A stretch of DNA of 64,000 bases, taken from contig NZ_FNBU01000011.1 of NCBI RefSeq assembly GCF_900102435.1, positions 1 through 64,000 of the forward strand, written 5' to 3'. A program made the position numbers and the translations under genes. Numbering within the stretch: position 1 is the first letter of the stretch; every line of letters begins with the position of its first letter. Under the pieces are notes generated by a model, which searched no databases, was not told the DNA's origin, and was given only the letters and a program-made list of their open reading frames with translations. The stretch comes from Sporolituus thermophilus DSM 23256. Its GTDB lineage: Bacteria > Bacillota > Negativicutes > Sporomusales > Thermosinaceae. Positions 24,902 through 33,814 of this stretch are shown piece by piece.

Positions 24902-26203
24902 CTACTTCAAAACCAGCCTCGGCAGCCACAGCGACAGCTCCGGAATATAGGTGATGACTAGCAAGGCTACGATTGCCGCCGCCACAAAGGGCCATACCGC
25001 CCGGCTGATGGTATCCATGGAAATTCTGGCAATATTGGCGCCCACATAGAGATTGACCGCCACCGGCGGTGTAATCTGGCCAATCGCCAGGTTGACCGTC
25101 ATCACGACGCCAAACCAAACGGGATCCCAGTGATAGTAGGCCATCACTGGCATTAAGAGCGGCAGAATAAGATACATGATGGAAATGGCATCAAGCAGCA
25201 TGCCGGCAATTAAAAGCAAAATGTTGATAATCAGCAGCAGCACCATTTCATTGGAAGTTAGGGCTAACGCCAGCGCGGAGACTTTTTCCACTACGCCGAG
25301 CGTGGTCATCGCCCAGCCGAAAATCCCGGCAAAGGCAACTACCAGCATGACCACCGCCGAAGCAATCCCGGTTTCGACCAACAGGTCAACCAGGTCCTGA
25401 AATTTTAGCGTCTTATAAATAAAGGCGCCTACCAGCAGGCCGTAAAAAACGCCGACCGCCGCCGCTTCCGTGGGCGTAAAAATGCCGCCGTAGATGCCGC
25501 CAAGAATAATGACCGGCGCCAATAGTCCCCAAATAGCATCCTTGAACGCCGCCCACACTTCCCGCAGCGTCCCCCAGCGCTCGCCACCATAATGGCGCAT
25601 GACGGAAATGATATAGGTCGGGACGATAAGCGCGACACCGACCAAAATCCCCGGGATAACGCCGGCAGCAAACAGCTTGCTGATAGACGCGCCGGTAATG
25701 ACGCCATAGACGATGAAGGCAATACTGGGCGGAATAATAATGGCAATACCGCTGGCCGCCGGCATAAGCGCGGCGGCGAAGCCTTTATCGTAGCCGGCCC
25801 TAATCATGCCGGGAATGAGAATAGTGCCAAGGGCAGCCACCGTCGCCGGTCCCGACCCGGACACGGCGCCCCAGAAAATGGCGGTAATAACGGTAACAAT
25901 GGCCAGACCGCCCCGGAACGGGCCGGCAATAAGCGACACCAGCCGGATAATCCGGTCGGATATGCCGGCCCGGCCCATGATCACACCGGCTAGGATAAAG
26001 AACGGAATGGCCAGCAGTGAGAACTTAGAGATGTTCGCGAAAAACACGGGGGCGAACATTTGGGCGCCAAGGTCGGTCAGGTAAATGACGATCATCCCGG
26101 TAAGCCCCAGCGCCACGGCGATGGGGACGCGCAGGCAGATTAAAATTAAAAACAGTCCTAATAGCAGCGCTCCCGGATCGATGAAAGACAACACGGTGCT
26201 CAC
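24902..26203 (-). CDS. dctM: TRAP transporter large permease DctM
   Basis: A 433-residue membrane protein with more than ten hydrophobic segments. GRAGISDRIIRLVSLIAG, GAVSGSGPATVAALGTILIP and PAASGIAIIIPPSIAFIVYG are the DctM signatures. It moves the substrate delivered by DctP with a sodium gradient. The GTG at 26203 sits just behind GGAG; a second GTG at 26194 has better spacing and may be the real start. The first base of the amidase gene is 33 nt beyond its stop. Confidence 0.92.
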   Translation of the reverse strand: MSTVLSFIDPGALLLGLFLILICLRVPIAVALGLTGMIVIYLTDLGAQMFAPVFFANISKFSLLAIPFFILAGVIMGRAGISDRIIRLVSLIAGPFRGGLAIVTVITAIFWGAVSGSGPATVAALGTILIPGMIRAGYDKGFAAALMPAASGIAIIIPPSIAFIVYGVITGASISKLFAAGVIPGILVGVALIVPTYIISVMRHYGGERWGTLREVWAAFKDAIWGLLAPVIILGGIYGGIFTPTEAAAVGVFYGLLVGAFIYKTLKFQDLVDLLVETGIASAVVMLVVAFAGIFGWAMTTLGVVEKVSALALALTSNEMVLLLIINILLLIAGMLLDAISIMYLILPLLMPVMAYYHWDPVWFGVVMTVNLAIGQITPPVAVNLYVGANIARISMDTISRAVWPFVAAAIVALLVITYIPELSLWLPRLVLK

Positions 26204-26222
26204 CTCCGTCGAAAGTTGTTTG

Positions 26223-26690
26223 TTATTTGCCGGCTAAAGCGCGCAGTTCCGCAAGCGCCGCCTGAATGATGCGGCCGATGACCAGCACTGAGCCGAGCGG
26301 CACGGCCATCCCGAACCACCACATGGGCAGGCCCATAGAATAGGTCGTCATTTCGCTCTCATATTCCTGGATAACCATGTTGACCCCATGAAATAGCAGC
26401 ATTACAAACAGCGCCACCCCGCACACCGCAGACAGCACGGCAATCCCTTTTTTATACCTGTTTGGCAGAAAATCGGTCAACACCGTCATCCCCAGATGGG
26501 CGCCTTTGCGGAAGGCGATCGACGCACCAAGCAGCGTGGCGAAAACAAACAGGTTGATGACCAGCTCCTCGGTAAAGGCCAACGACTGCTCGGTTAGATA
26601 GCGGGCAATTACATTGGCGAAGGCCAGGATGGCCATGAAAAAAATCAAAGCGGCGCAGAGATATTCTTCGACTTTATCGAGCCATCGCAT
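26223..26690 (-). CDS. dctQ: TRAP transporter small permease DctQ
   Basis: A 155-residue four-helix membrane protein. It has the conserved FANVIARYLTEQSLAFTEEL and FRKGAHLGMTVLTDFLP loops. It pairs with DctM. It is read 20 nt ahead of dctM and about 65 nt after dctP, with a strong hairpin in the gap. Confidence 0.9.
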   Translation of the reverse strand: MRWLDKVEEYLCAALIFFMAILAFANVIARYLTEQSLAFTEELVINLFVFATLLGASIAFRKGAHLGMTVLTDFLPNRYKKGIAVLSAVCGVALFVMLLFHGVNMVIQEYESEMTTYSMGLPMWWFGMAVPLGSVLVIGRIIQAALAELRALAGK

Positions 26691-26720
26691 ATTCCATTCC
26701 CCCTCGTAATGTAAGGAAGA

Positions 26721-26748
26721 GGGCGCCGCGAGCCAATCCGCGGCGCCT
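26721..26748 (-). terminator. intercistronic hairpin between dctP and dctQ
   Basis: The near-perfect stem gggcgccgcg/cgcggcgcc lies directly after the dctP stop without a long T run. It probably protects dctP mRNA or partly stops transcription so that the binding protein is in excess. Confidence 0.6.
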
Positions 26749-26754
26749 TTCGCA

Positions 26755-27813
26755 TTAGTTTTTCGCCGCCTTGGCTACTGCTTCTTCAAACGCCTTTACG
26801 ATTTCCGGCCCGACTTTTTGCGCGTATTTGTCATACACCGGTTTGGTCGCCTGTTTGAAGGCCGCCAGCTGCTGCGGCGTCAAGTCGGTCACGGTCATGC
26901 CTTTGGACTTGAGAAACTCGATCCCTTCGCCAAGGCCCTTACGGCTTTCGGCGACTTGCCACTTCATGGCGTCCACGGCGGCTTTTTTCAGCTGTTCTCT
27001 GATTTCCGGCGGAAAACTGTTCCAGGTATTTTTGTTAACGACAACGGCCAAGGCATCATATGAATAGTGCCAGTTAGTAATAAATTTTTGCACCTCATAA
27101 ATTTTGGTGGGAATAATCACGCCGACGATTGGGTTCTCCTGGCCGTCAATAACGCCCTGCTGCAGCGACGTAAACACTTCGCCCCAGTTCATCGACACAG
27201 CATTGGCGCCCAGCGCCCGCATGATATCGATATACATCGGCGTAACAACCCGCATCTTCAGGCCTTTCATATCGTCCGGCGACGTAATTGGCCGCTTGTT
27301 GTTGGTAACTTCGCGGAAGCCGTTTTCGCCCCACGCCAAACCAACCATATTATATTTGTCCAACGCTTTGAACAGCTTATCAGCCGCTGGCGAATTCATC
27401 GCCGCATCGACGGCTTTATAATCAGGGAACATGAACGGCAGGCCCCATACGTCGAATTCCGGTATGGTCGGTGCGATATTAATCGTTGAATTCACCATAA
27501 AGTCGATAGAACCGTTCTGCACCATTTCCACCTGGCGCATTTGGTCACCGCCGGTCAGCATGGCGCTAGGGTAAACCTTGATGTTAACCTTCCCATTGGT
27601 ATACTCTTTCGCCAATTCGGCGAATTTCACGGCGCCCTGGCCCCATTTGGTTTCCTTGGTCACGTTCATGGTCAGTTTGTACTCTTCCTTGAGCTTGACA
27701 TCGCCGGCCTTGCCTTTGTCCGACTGGGCCTGCTTGCCGCCGCAGCCCGCCATGAGGGCAACTAGGGTAATTACCAGCGCCACCGCCAGCACGGTAAGCC
27801 AACTTTTTTTCAT
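26755..27813 (-). CDS. dctP: TRAP transporter substrate-binding lipoprotein DctP
   Basis: A lipoprotein of about 352 residues. The signal MKKSWLTVLAVALVITLVAL ends in the lipobox LMAGC. The DctP fold is shown by GLKMRVVTPMYIDIMRALGA and NWGEVFTSLQQGVIDGQENP, which holds the conserved loop with the carboxylate-binding arginine (MRV). An upstream GTG at 27843 touches the GGAGG, so the start is not settled; I take the ATG that opens the signal peptide. Substrates of this family are carboxylates. It is the first gene after the sigma-54 promoter. Confidence 0.9.
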   Translation of the reverse strand: MKKSWLTVLAVALVITLVALMAGCGGKQAQSDKGKAGDVKLKEEYKLTMNVTKETKWGQGAVKFAELAKEYTNGKVNIKVYPSAMLTGGDQMRQVEMVQNGSIDFMVNSTINIAPTIPEFDVWGLPFMFPDYKAVDAAMNSPAADKLFKALDKYNMVGLAWGENGFREVTNNKRPITSPDDMKGLKMRVVTPMYIDIMRALGANAVSMNWGEVFTSLQQGVIDGQENPIVGVIIPTKIYEVQKFITNWHYSYDALAVVVNKNTWNSFPPEIREQLKKAAVDAMKWQVAESRKGLGEGIEFLKSKGMTVTDLTPQQLAAFKQATKPVYDKYAQKVGPEIVKAFEEAVAKAAKN

Positions 27814-27968
27814 GCTCTGCGCACCCTTGTCCGGGTGCTTCACCTCCTTTTGTGCTTAGCTTGCTTTCCGGTATTAAAAAGCGCTTGACGTTTCGAATGG
27901 CAGTCCAAACACCTCCCAACGCAATGCTTCGCCGCCCTGCTGCACGATAACCGTCAGCCAAATACCTT

Positions 27969-27984
27969 AGCAAGATAAATGCCA
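27969..27984 (-). promoter_or_regulatory. sigma-54 promoter of the TRAP-aco-lip operon
   Basis: On the minus strand TGGCAT, five bases, TTGCT. The GG (-24) and GC (-12) are at the required spacing. It lies about 150 nt ahead of dctP and downstream of a sigma-54 activator gene. Confidence 0.8.
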
Positions 27985-28130
27985 TATCGTGGGAATATTA
28001 CGAATTGTTTTACATAATGCAGGGCATTTCCCTTCAGGACTAAAATCGTCAACAACAAGCGTAATATTTCTGTAAAATAGAATGAATATTGTGAAAATAA
28101 TAACTACGCCCTCTTATTTGCGGTACGCGC

Positions 28131-28188
28131 AAAAAATGAGCACCTGGCCCGGCAGACAGCTTGTATCACTGTTTGGGGCAAGTGCTCA
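28131..28188 (-). terminator. terminator of the AcoR-like regulator gene
   Basis: Arms gagcac and gtgctc, with further pairing inside, are followed on the minus strand by ATTTTTTGC. A tandem ttgcacat-type sequence lies just beyond the regulator stop (28199-28220). Confidence 0.65.
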
Positions 28189-28217
28189 ATCTTTGAACAT
28201 TGCACATTTTTTGCACA

Positions 28218-29840
28218 TTAGTCCAGCTGATATTTTTTAATTTTATTGTACAGCGTATTACGGGAAATACCGAGCAGCTCTGCCGCCCGGGTAATATTGC
28301 GCTCCACGCTGGCCAGCGCCGCCGCAATTGCCTCCTTCTCTACTTCTTCCAGGGTCCGGATTGGCGTTGCCGTCTCCCGCCGCCCCAGTTCAGCGAAATG
28401 GCGCGGCAGGTCGCGGGCGGTGATAGTCTCGCCGGGTGCCACATTGACGGCCCGTTCCAGTACATTCTCCAGTTCCCGCACATTGCCCGGCCAGTCATAG
28501 CGCAGAAAGAGCGCTGCCACTTCCTCGCCGATAATCGGCGCACTGCGCCCCAGCCGACTGCAGATTTTGGCCAGGACGCGCTCAGCGGTCGGCAGCACGT
28601 CCTCTTTACGCTCACGGAGCGGTGGAATGTGGACGGTCAACACGTTGAGCCGGTAAAAAAGGTCCCGGCGGAAGCTACCCTCAGTCACTTTCCGCTGCAG
28701 GTCATGGTTGGAAGCGGCGATGATGCGGCCGTTGAAGTTAAACAGGTGAGTTCCGCCAATGCGCATTACCTTGCGCTCCTGAATAACCCTGAGCAGTTTA
28801 ACCTGCATATCCAGCGGCATGTCGCCGATTTCGTCAAGAAAGATGGTACCGTCGTTAGCCAGTTCAAACTTGCCCGGCCGGCCGCCCCGCGCCGCACCGG
28901 TAAACGCCCCTTCCTCGTAGCCAAACAGTTCGCTTTCAATAAGCTCACGGGGAATGGCGCCGCAGTTGACGGCCACAAACGGGCCGCTACGAAAACTGCT
29001 GGCGTTGTGAATGGCCTGGGCGAACAACTCCTTGCCGGTACCGCTCTCGCCCTGGAGGAGCACGGTCGACGAGCTTTGCGCGGCAATGCGAGCCATACGG
29101 ATACATTCGCGCATCGCCGGCGACGGGCCGACGATGTCGTCAAAGGTAAACCGGGCCGCCAAGCCGCTCATGGCCGTGACAATCTTCTGCACCTTGCGGA
29201 TTTCACGGAAAGTATCTACGACCGCGGCAAGCTCGCCGCACTCATCGCGGATGGGCACGGCCGTCTTTAGGAAGTGGTACATCTTGCCACTCTTGCCTTT
29301 AAGCAAAAATTCCTTATCGGTATAGCCCTGGCCGCTGGCGATAACGTCCAGCACTACCGGCCGAAAGTCGACGATTTCACTCACATGCCGGCCGATGGCC
29401 CAGTCGCGGTTAATGCCTAAGATCCGGGCGCCGACACTGTTGATAAACCGGATATGGCCGTCCCGGTCAACCAGCAGCAGCCCGTCGGAAACCGAGTCGG
29501 CGATAGCGTCCTGATATTGCCGCTGCCTGGCCAGTTCATGGCGGAGCTCATGCTCGCCGGCGAGCAGGGCCACATGGGCGGCCAGCAGGCGGAAAGAGCT
29601 TTCCAGTCCAGGTCCGCAAGCGGCGCTACCGGTCAAAAGGTTCAGCCGCCCAATGGATCTATTAGCGGTTGCGATGGGCATCACAGCGGCCGGCTCCGGC
29701 CGCTCCCGCGCCAGTTGCACTTTTCCGGCAAGATGAATAACGCGGCCCGCGTCGTCCGCGAGGATGACACAACACCCCGGCCAGTCGGCGCAGAAAGCGT
29801 CGAGGGCGGCCAGAAGCGACGGATGGGCCAGTTCGGCCAT
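28218..29840 (-). CDS. sigma-54-dependent activator (AcoR-type)
   Basis: An enhancer-binding protein of about 540 residues. The N-terminal 110 residues are an uncharacterised sensor region, followed by a PAS domain (DAIADSVSDGLLLVDRDGHI). The AAA+ domain has Walker A GESGTGKE, the sigma-54 contact loop GAFTGA and Walker [12 protein letters not shown] Fis-type helix-turn-helix ends the protein (NITRAAELLGISRNTLYNKI). I start it at the ATG at 29840 with AGGGGGAG upstream; the 56 extra residues possible before it are translated repeat sequence. It most likely activates the sigma-54 promoter at 27969-27984 when the TRAP substrate is present. Confidence 0.9.
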   Translation of the reverse strand: MAELAHPSLLAALDAFCADWPGCCVILADDAGRVIHLAGKVQLARERPEPAAVMPIATANRSIGRLNLLTGSAACGPGLESSFRLLAAHVALLAGEHELRHELARQRQYQDAIADSVSDGLLLVDRDGHIRFINSVGARILGINRDWAIGRHVSEIVDFRPVVLDVIASGQGYTDKEFLLKGKSGKMYHFLKTAVPIRDECGELAAVVDTFREIRKVQKIVTAMSGLAARFTFDDIVGPSPAMRECIRMARIAAQSSSTVLLQGESGTGKELFAQAIHNASSFRSGPFVAVNCGAIPRELIESELFGYEEGAFTGAARGGRPGKFELANDGTIFLDEIGDMPLDMQVKLLRVIQERKVMRIGGTHLFNFNGRIIAASNHDLQRKVTEGSFRRDLFYRLNVLTVHIPPLRERKEDVLPTAERVLAKICSRLGRSAPIIGEEVAALFLRYDWPGNVRELENVLERAVNVAPGETITARDLPRHFAELGRRETATPIRTLEEVEKEAIAAALASVERNITRAAELLGISRNTLYNKIKKYQLD

Positions 29841-29935
29841 GGTTATCTCCCCCTGCCTCGCTGAATTTATTCCATATTTCTCTATATTAACCATATTCCC
29901 TTGCCTTTTTTCTGTATTTTTTGAACAAAAGCGCA

Positions 29936-29995
29936 ACGGCACTAAGACCGCAAAAGGTATACCGAACGCGACGCATGTCGCATGGCGCCCGCGCT
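29936..29995. repeat. dispersed nested-palindrome repeat, copy 3 (partial)
   Basis: cggcactaagaccgcaaaagg with an inner gcgacgcatgtcgc palindrome is half of the element seen at 11786-11881. It sits between the divergent regulator and activase genes. Nothing else stands out in this gap. Confidence 0.55.
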
Positions 29996-30081
29996 TGATA
30001 TCCGCCATATTTGGGAATAATGGTAAGAGAATATTTGGGACAAACTAAGCAAGTTAACGGTTTTAATAAGGAGGCATGCCA

Positions 30082-31047
30082 GTGAACGCCTATCTTGGAA
30101 TTGACGTTGGTTCGGTCAGTACCAATATTGCCGTTCTTAACGAAGCGGGCGAGGTGATGGACACGCTGTACATCCGCACGCAGGGCCGGCCGATTGACGC
30201 CGTCCAGCGGGGGCTGCGCGAGATTTACGCGCGGCGGCCCGACCTGAAGGTAAAAGGGGTCGGCGCGACCGGCAGCGGCCGCCACCTTGCCGGTGTGGTC
30301 GTGGGGGCCGACATCATCAAAAATGAAATCACCGCGCACGCCGTCGCCGCCATGCACATCGTTCCGGAGGTGCAGACCGTCCTGGAAATCGGCGGCCAGG
30401 ACTCGAAAATTATTATTATCCGCAACGGGGTGGTTACCGATTTCGCCATGAATACAGTCTGCGCGGCCGGTACCGGCTCGTTTCTTGATCAGCAGGCCGC
30501 GCGGCTCAGCATCCCCATCGAAGAATTTGGCGACATCGCCCTTTCGTCCCATACGCCGGTGCGCATCGCCGGCCGCTGCGCCGTGTTCGCCGAGTCGGAC
30601 ATGATTCACAAACAGCAGACCGGGCACCTCATGAGCGATATCTTAAACGGCCTGTGCCAGGCGTTGGTGCGCAACTACTTAAACAATGTCGGCAAAGGCA
30701 AGCAAATTCTCGGGCCGGTGCTGTTCCAGGGCGGCGTCGCGGCCAACAAAGGCATGAAGCGGGCCTTTGAAGAGGCGCTGGGCCTTGAGGTCATCGTGCC
30801 GCCCCATTTTGGCGTCATGGGGGCCATTGGCGCCGCGCTGCTGGCCAGGGAACACATGACCGATAATAAAAATACCGCCTTCCGCGGCTTCGGCGTCGCC
30901 GATTTCGTCTACCAGCCGCGCAGTTTCGAGTGCGGCGGCTGTCCAAATTTGTGCGAAGTAATCGAAATCGGCCTTAACGGCCAGGTAGTGGCCCGCTGGG
31001 GCGACCAGTGCGGCAAATGGGCAAACAGCGTGAACAAGCAAGGATGA
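30082..31047 (+). CDS. acyl-CoA dehydratase activase (HgdC/BcrAD ATPase family)
   Basis: An ASKHA-fold ATPase of about 321 residues: YLGIDVGSVSTNIAVL (phosphate loop), GATGSGRHLAGVVVGADI, LEIGGQDSKIIII and NTVCAAGTGSFLDQQAARL, which holds a [4Fe-4S] cysteine. CGGCPNLCEV near the C-terminus is an extra cysteine motif. Enzymes of this family push an electron into 2-hydroxyacyl-CoA dehydratases with ATP. The ATG at 30076 is one base from the AGGAGG, so the GTG at 30082 is the better start. It heads a three-gene unit with the two dehydratase-like genes that follow. Confidence 0.88.
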   Translation: MNAYLGIDVGSVSTNIAVLNEAGEVMDTLYIRTQGRPIDAVQRGLREIYARRPDLKVKGVGATGSGRHLAGVVVGADIIKNEITAHAVAAMHIVPEVQTVLEIGGQDSKIIIIRNGVVTDFAMNTVCAAGTGSFLDQQAARLSIPIEEFGDIALSSHTPVRIAGRCAVFAESDMIHKQQTGHLMSDILNGLCQALVRNYLNNVGKGKQILGPVLFQGGVAANKGMKRAFEEALGLEVIVPPHFGVMGAIGAALLAREHMTDNKNTAFRGFGVADFVYQPRSFECGGCPNLCEVIEIGLNGQVVARWGDQCGKWANSVNKQG

Positions 31048-31061
31048 AAGGACTGATGGCC

Positions 31062-31967
31062 ATGCGCATTGGCATCCCGCGCGCCCTGCTCTACTACCAG
31101 TACGGCAGCCTGTGGGAGCGCTTTTTGAGCGAACTGGGGGCCGAGGTAATCGTTACCGGCGAGACCACCAAAGCCACCCTTGATTACGGCAGCGCCCTTG
31201 ATGAGGTATGCCTACCGGTTAAAGTATATTTCGGCCACGTCTACGAGCTGTGCCGCCAGGGCGTCGACGTCCTGTTTACCCCCAGGCTGGTGAGCGTGGC
31301 CGCCGGCCAATATACCTGCCCCAAAATCATCGGTATGCCCGACCTGTTACGCAGTAACCTGCCCAACCTTCCGCCGCTCATTGACTTTTCGGTCAGTCTG
31401 CGGCGCGGCGTCCACAGCCTGTATCAAGCCATTACCGGCGTAGGCCGCCTGCTGGGCAAGGGTTCGCTGCCAACCCTCGCCGCCTGGTACCGGGCCTGGC
31501 GGCATACCCGCCTCAACGTTCCCGCTGCTACCCTGCCGGCTGCGGCGCGACGCGTCGGCCTCATCGCCCATCCCTACCTCATCCATGACCGGCAAATCAG
31601 TATGCGCGTGGTGGAACGGCTCCAGCGCCTGGGCGTGACGGTTGTCACCGCAGAAACGGTCACTTCCTGCCGGGCGGCGGCCGCCGCCAAAACGCTGGGC
31701 AAAAAGATTTTTTGGTCAAGCAGCGCCCATATGGCCGGCGCCGCGCTTAGCCTGATGCACGAGGCGCCACCGGTGGACGGCATCATTTTCATGAGCTCCT
31801 TTGCCTGCGGCCCCGACGCTTTAATCGGCGAGCTCATCAGCCAGCGGGCCTACCACCGGGGCGTCCCCTGCATGCTGCTTACCCTGGACGAGCACACGGC
31901 CGAAGCGGGCTTTGTCACCCGGCTGGAGGCGTTTACCGATATGCTGCTACGGAGGAACCAGTCATGA
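31062..31967 (+). CDS. 2-hydroxyacyl-CoA dehydratase-related protein (DUF2229 type)
   Basis: A protein of about 301 residues that starts MRIGIPRALLYYQYGSLWER. It has ALDEVCLPVKVYFGHVYELC, SSFACGPDALIGELI and TLDEHTAEAGFVTRLEAF. Such proteins belong to the COG3580 group linked to activases and often fused to them. Conserved cysteines (CLP, CGPD) fit a [4Fe-4S] site. An earlier ATG at 31056 is possible. The stop overlaps the next gene by 4 nt (ATGA). The substrate of this widespread activase-linked pair is not known. Confidence 0.82.
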   Translation: MRIGIPRALLYYQYGSLWERFLSELGAEVIVTGETTKATLDYGSALDEVCLPVKVYFGHVYELCRQGVDVLFTPRLVSVAAGQYTCPKIIGMPDLLRSNLPNLPPLIDFSVSLRRGVHSLYQAITGVGRLLGKGSLPTLAAWYRAWRHTRLNVPAATLPAAARRVGLIAHPYLIHDRQISMRVVERLQRLGVTVVTAETVTSCRAAAAAKTLGKKIFWSSSAHMAGAALSLMHEAPPVDGIIFMSSFACGPDALIGELISQRAYHRGVPCMLLTLDEHTAEAGFVTRLEAFTDMLLRRNQS

Positions 31968-33076
31968 TCGTCACTTTTCCCCATATGGGCCATTTAAGCA
32001 TTGCCCTTAAGGCCATCTTTACCGGCCTGGGCTGTACCGTTCTTACACCGCCGCCCGTTTCCAAGCGGACGCTCGCGCTGGGCGTCAAGCACGCGCCGGA
32101 AACGGTATGTTTGCCGTTCAAAGTTACGCTCGGCAATTTTATCGAAGCCCTCGAACTGGGCGCCGACACGCTCGTCACCTGCGGCGGCGTCGGCCCCTGC
32201 CGGCTAGGTTACTATGCCGAAGTGCAGCAAGGCATCCTGCGTGCCCTTGGCTATGACTTCACCATGGTGGTATTTGAGCCCAATTTGCCCGATGTCTTGC
32301 ATAGCATCCGCCGGCTCGCCCCCCGCTTGGGCCTGCGGCAGGTTTACCAGGCCTTTCGCCTAGGTCTGGCGAAGGTGAACGCCCTTGACGACCTTGAGCG
32401 GCAGGTCTCTTGCCTCCGCGCCCGGGAAGCGGCCCCAGGCAGCGCCGACGCCGTTTGGCAGGATGCCCGGCAGGCAATCGATGCCGCGGCTGACCTCGCC
32501 ACGGTAAGGCGGATATGGCAAGATAGCACCGCCCGCCTAGCGGCTGTCTCCGTCCGGGCCGGGCCGGCGCCGCTGCGCATCGGCATTGTCGGCGAGATTT
32601 ACGTCATGCTGGAGCCGTTTGTCAACCTTGACTTGGTGCGGCGGCTGGGAAGCATGGATGTGGAAGTCCACCAGACCATGTACCTGAGCGATTATGTTAA
32701 TGGCCACCTTTTCCGCCGCCGGGAATATCTCGACCTTTTTCACCGCCTGGCCACTCTTGCCCAGCCCTATTTAGGCCACTATGTGGGCGGTCACGGCCTC
32801 AAAAGCGTCGCCTACACCCTCCATATGGGACAAAGCGGCTATGACGGCCTCATCCACGTCTTTCCCTTTACCTGCATGCCCGAGGTAGTGGCGAAAAACA
32901 TCCTCCCCAAGGCTGCGAGCGACGCCGCCATCCCGGTCCTGTCCCTCGCCTTTGACGAGCAGTCGGGCGAAGCGGGCATAGTAACGCGGCTGGAAGCCTT
33001 TGTCGATCTTTTGCGGTTGCGGCAAAATCAGCCCCGCGGCAGTAATCTCAAGGTCTTGCAGGCATTTTTATCGTGA
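31964..33076 (+). CDS. 2-hydroxyacyl-CoA dehydratase-related protein (HgdB-like)
   Basis: A 370-residue COG3581-like protein. It has HAPETVCLPFKVTLGNFIEA, VTCGGVGPCRLGYYAEVQ, FPFTCMPEVVAKNILP and SLAFDEQSGEAGIVTRLEAF. The CLP, GPCR and CMPE cysteines are conserved cluster ligands in this family. It is the third gene of the activase operon and overlaps the second. Together the three genes equal the domains of one large fused protein found in many Firmicutes. The function is not assigned. Confidence 0.82.
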   Translation: MIVTFPHMGHLSIALKAIFTGLGCTVLTPPPVSKRTLALGVKHAPETVCLPFKVTLGNFIEALELGADTLVTCGGVGPCRLGYYAEVQQGILRALGYDFTMVVFEPNLPDVLHSIRRLAPRLGLRQVYQAFRLGLAKVNALDDLERQVSCLRAREAAPGSADAVWQDARQAIDAAADLATVRRIWQDSTARLAAVSVRAGPAPLRIGIVGEIYVMLEPFVNLDLVRRLGSMDVEVHQTMYLSDYVNGHLFRRREYLDLFHRLATLAQPYLGHYVGGHGLKSVAYTLHMGQSGYDGLIHVFPFTCMPEVVAKNILPKAASDAAIPVLSLAFDEQSGEAGIVTRLEAFVDLLRLRQNQPRGSNLKVLQAFLS

Positions 33077-33083
33077 GACGGAA

Positions 33084-33120
33084 AAACCCAGCGATGCATT
33101 ACTGCACGCTGGGTTTAATT
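33084..33120. terminator. bidirectional terminator between dehydratase-like and rubrerythrin genes
   Basis: The stem aaacccagcg/cgctgggttt has A runs on the left and T-rich sequence on the right, suitable for both converging genes. Confidence 0.8.
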
Positions 33121-33143
33121 TGTATCAAGTTTTAAATTGTTCT

Positions 33144-33737
33144 TTAGTAGGTTTCTACAAACAGTTCAAAATATGCTCGGGGATGAACACAGGCCGGACA
33201 TATTTCGGGCGCCTCTGTCCCTTCGTGGACATAGCCGCAATTGCCGCATTTCCACAAGACCTTTTCATCTCTTTTGAAAACCTTGCCATTTTCGATATTG
33301 GCGGCTAGTTTGTTAAATCTCGTTTCATGCCTTTTTTCAGCGGAAGCAATCATTTTAAAGGCTGCAGCAATTTCCGGATAACCTTCCTCTTCGGCGGTCT
33401 TGGCAAATGCTGGATAAAGGTCGGCCCACTCCTCATTTTCACCGCTTGCCGCTGCCTTCAGATTATCAAGGGTGGTTCCCTGTGCAACTGGGTAAGCAGC
33501 ATTAATTTCTATCATCGTTGGCAGTTCGCCTTGGAAACCCTCGAGTAGAAACTTATAAAACCTTTTGGCGTGCTCTTTTTCATTCTCGGCTGTTTCAATA
33601 AATATATTTTTAATCTGCTTATAACCTTCCTTATCGGCCACCGAGGCATAGTAGGTATAACGGTTGCGGGCCTGCGACTCCCCGGCAAATGCCTTTAAAA
33701 GATTTTCGGCGGTTTTGGTCCCTTTGAGGCTCTTCAT
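33144..33737 (-). CDS. rbr: rubrerythrin
   Basis: A 197-residue protein with a di-iron four-helix domain (LLKAFAGESQARNRYTYYAS, then EKEHAKRF and EKRHETRF) and a C-terminal rubredoxin domain (CGNCGYVHEG, CPACVHP). It reduces hydrogen peroxide in the cytoplasm of anaerobes. GAGGAGG precedes the ATG, and a near-consensus promoter lies 26-55 bp upstream. Confidence 0.95.
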   Translation of the reverse strand: MKSLKGTKTAENLLKAFAGESQARNRYTYYASVADKEGYKQIKNIFIETAENEKEHAKRFYKFLLEGFQGELPTMIEINAAYPVAQGTTLDNLKAAASGENEEWADLYPAFAKTAEEEGYPEIAAAFKMIASAEKRHETRFNKLAANIENGKVFKRDEKVLWKCGNCGYVHEGTEAPEICPACVHPRAYFELFVETY

Positions 33738-33762
33738 AAGAACCCTCCTCGTTTTTTATTTT

Positions 33763-33792
33763 ATTATACCATAATATAACAGTTATTGCCAA
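33763..33792 (-). promoter_or_regulatory. sigma-A promoter of rubrerythrin
   Basis: TTGGCA, 18 bp, TATAAT on the minus strand, just ahead of the rbr ribosome site. Confidence 0.7.
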
Positions 33793-33814
33793 CTTATGAT
33801 TATTTGAAATTTTT

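Noticed and set aside
31008-31061. Longer start for the DUF2229-type gene
   Set aside because: The extra residues are translated from the end of the activase gene; the family starts at MRIGIPRALL.
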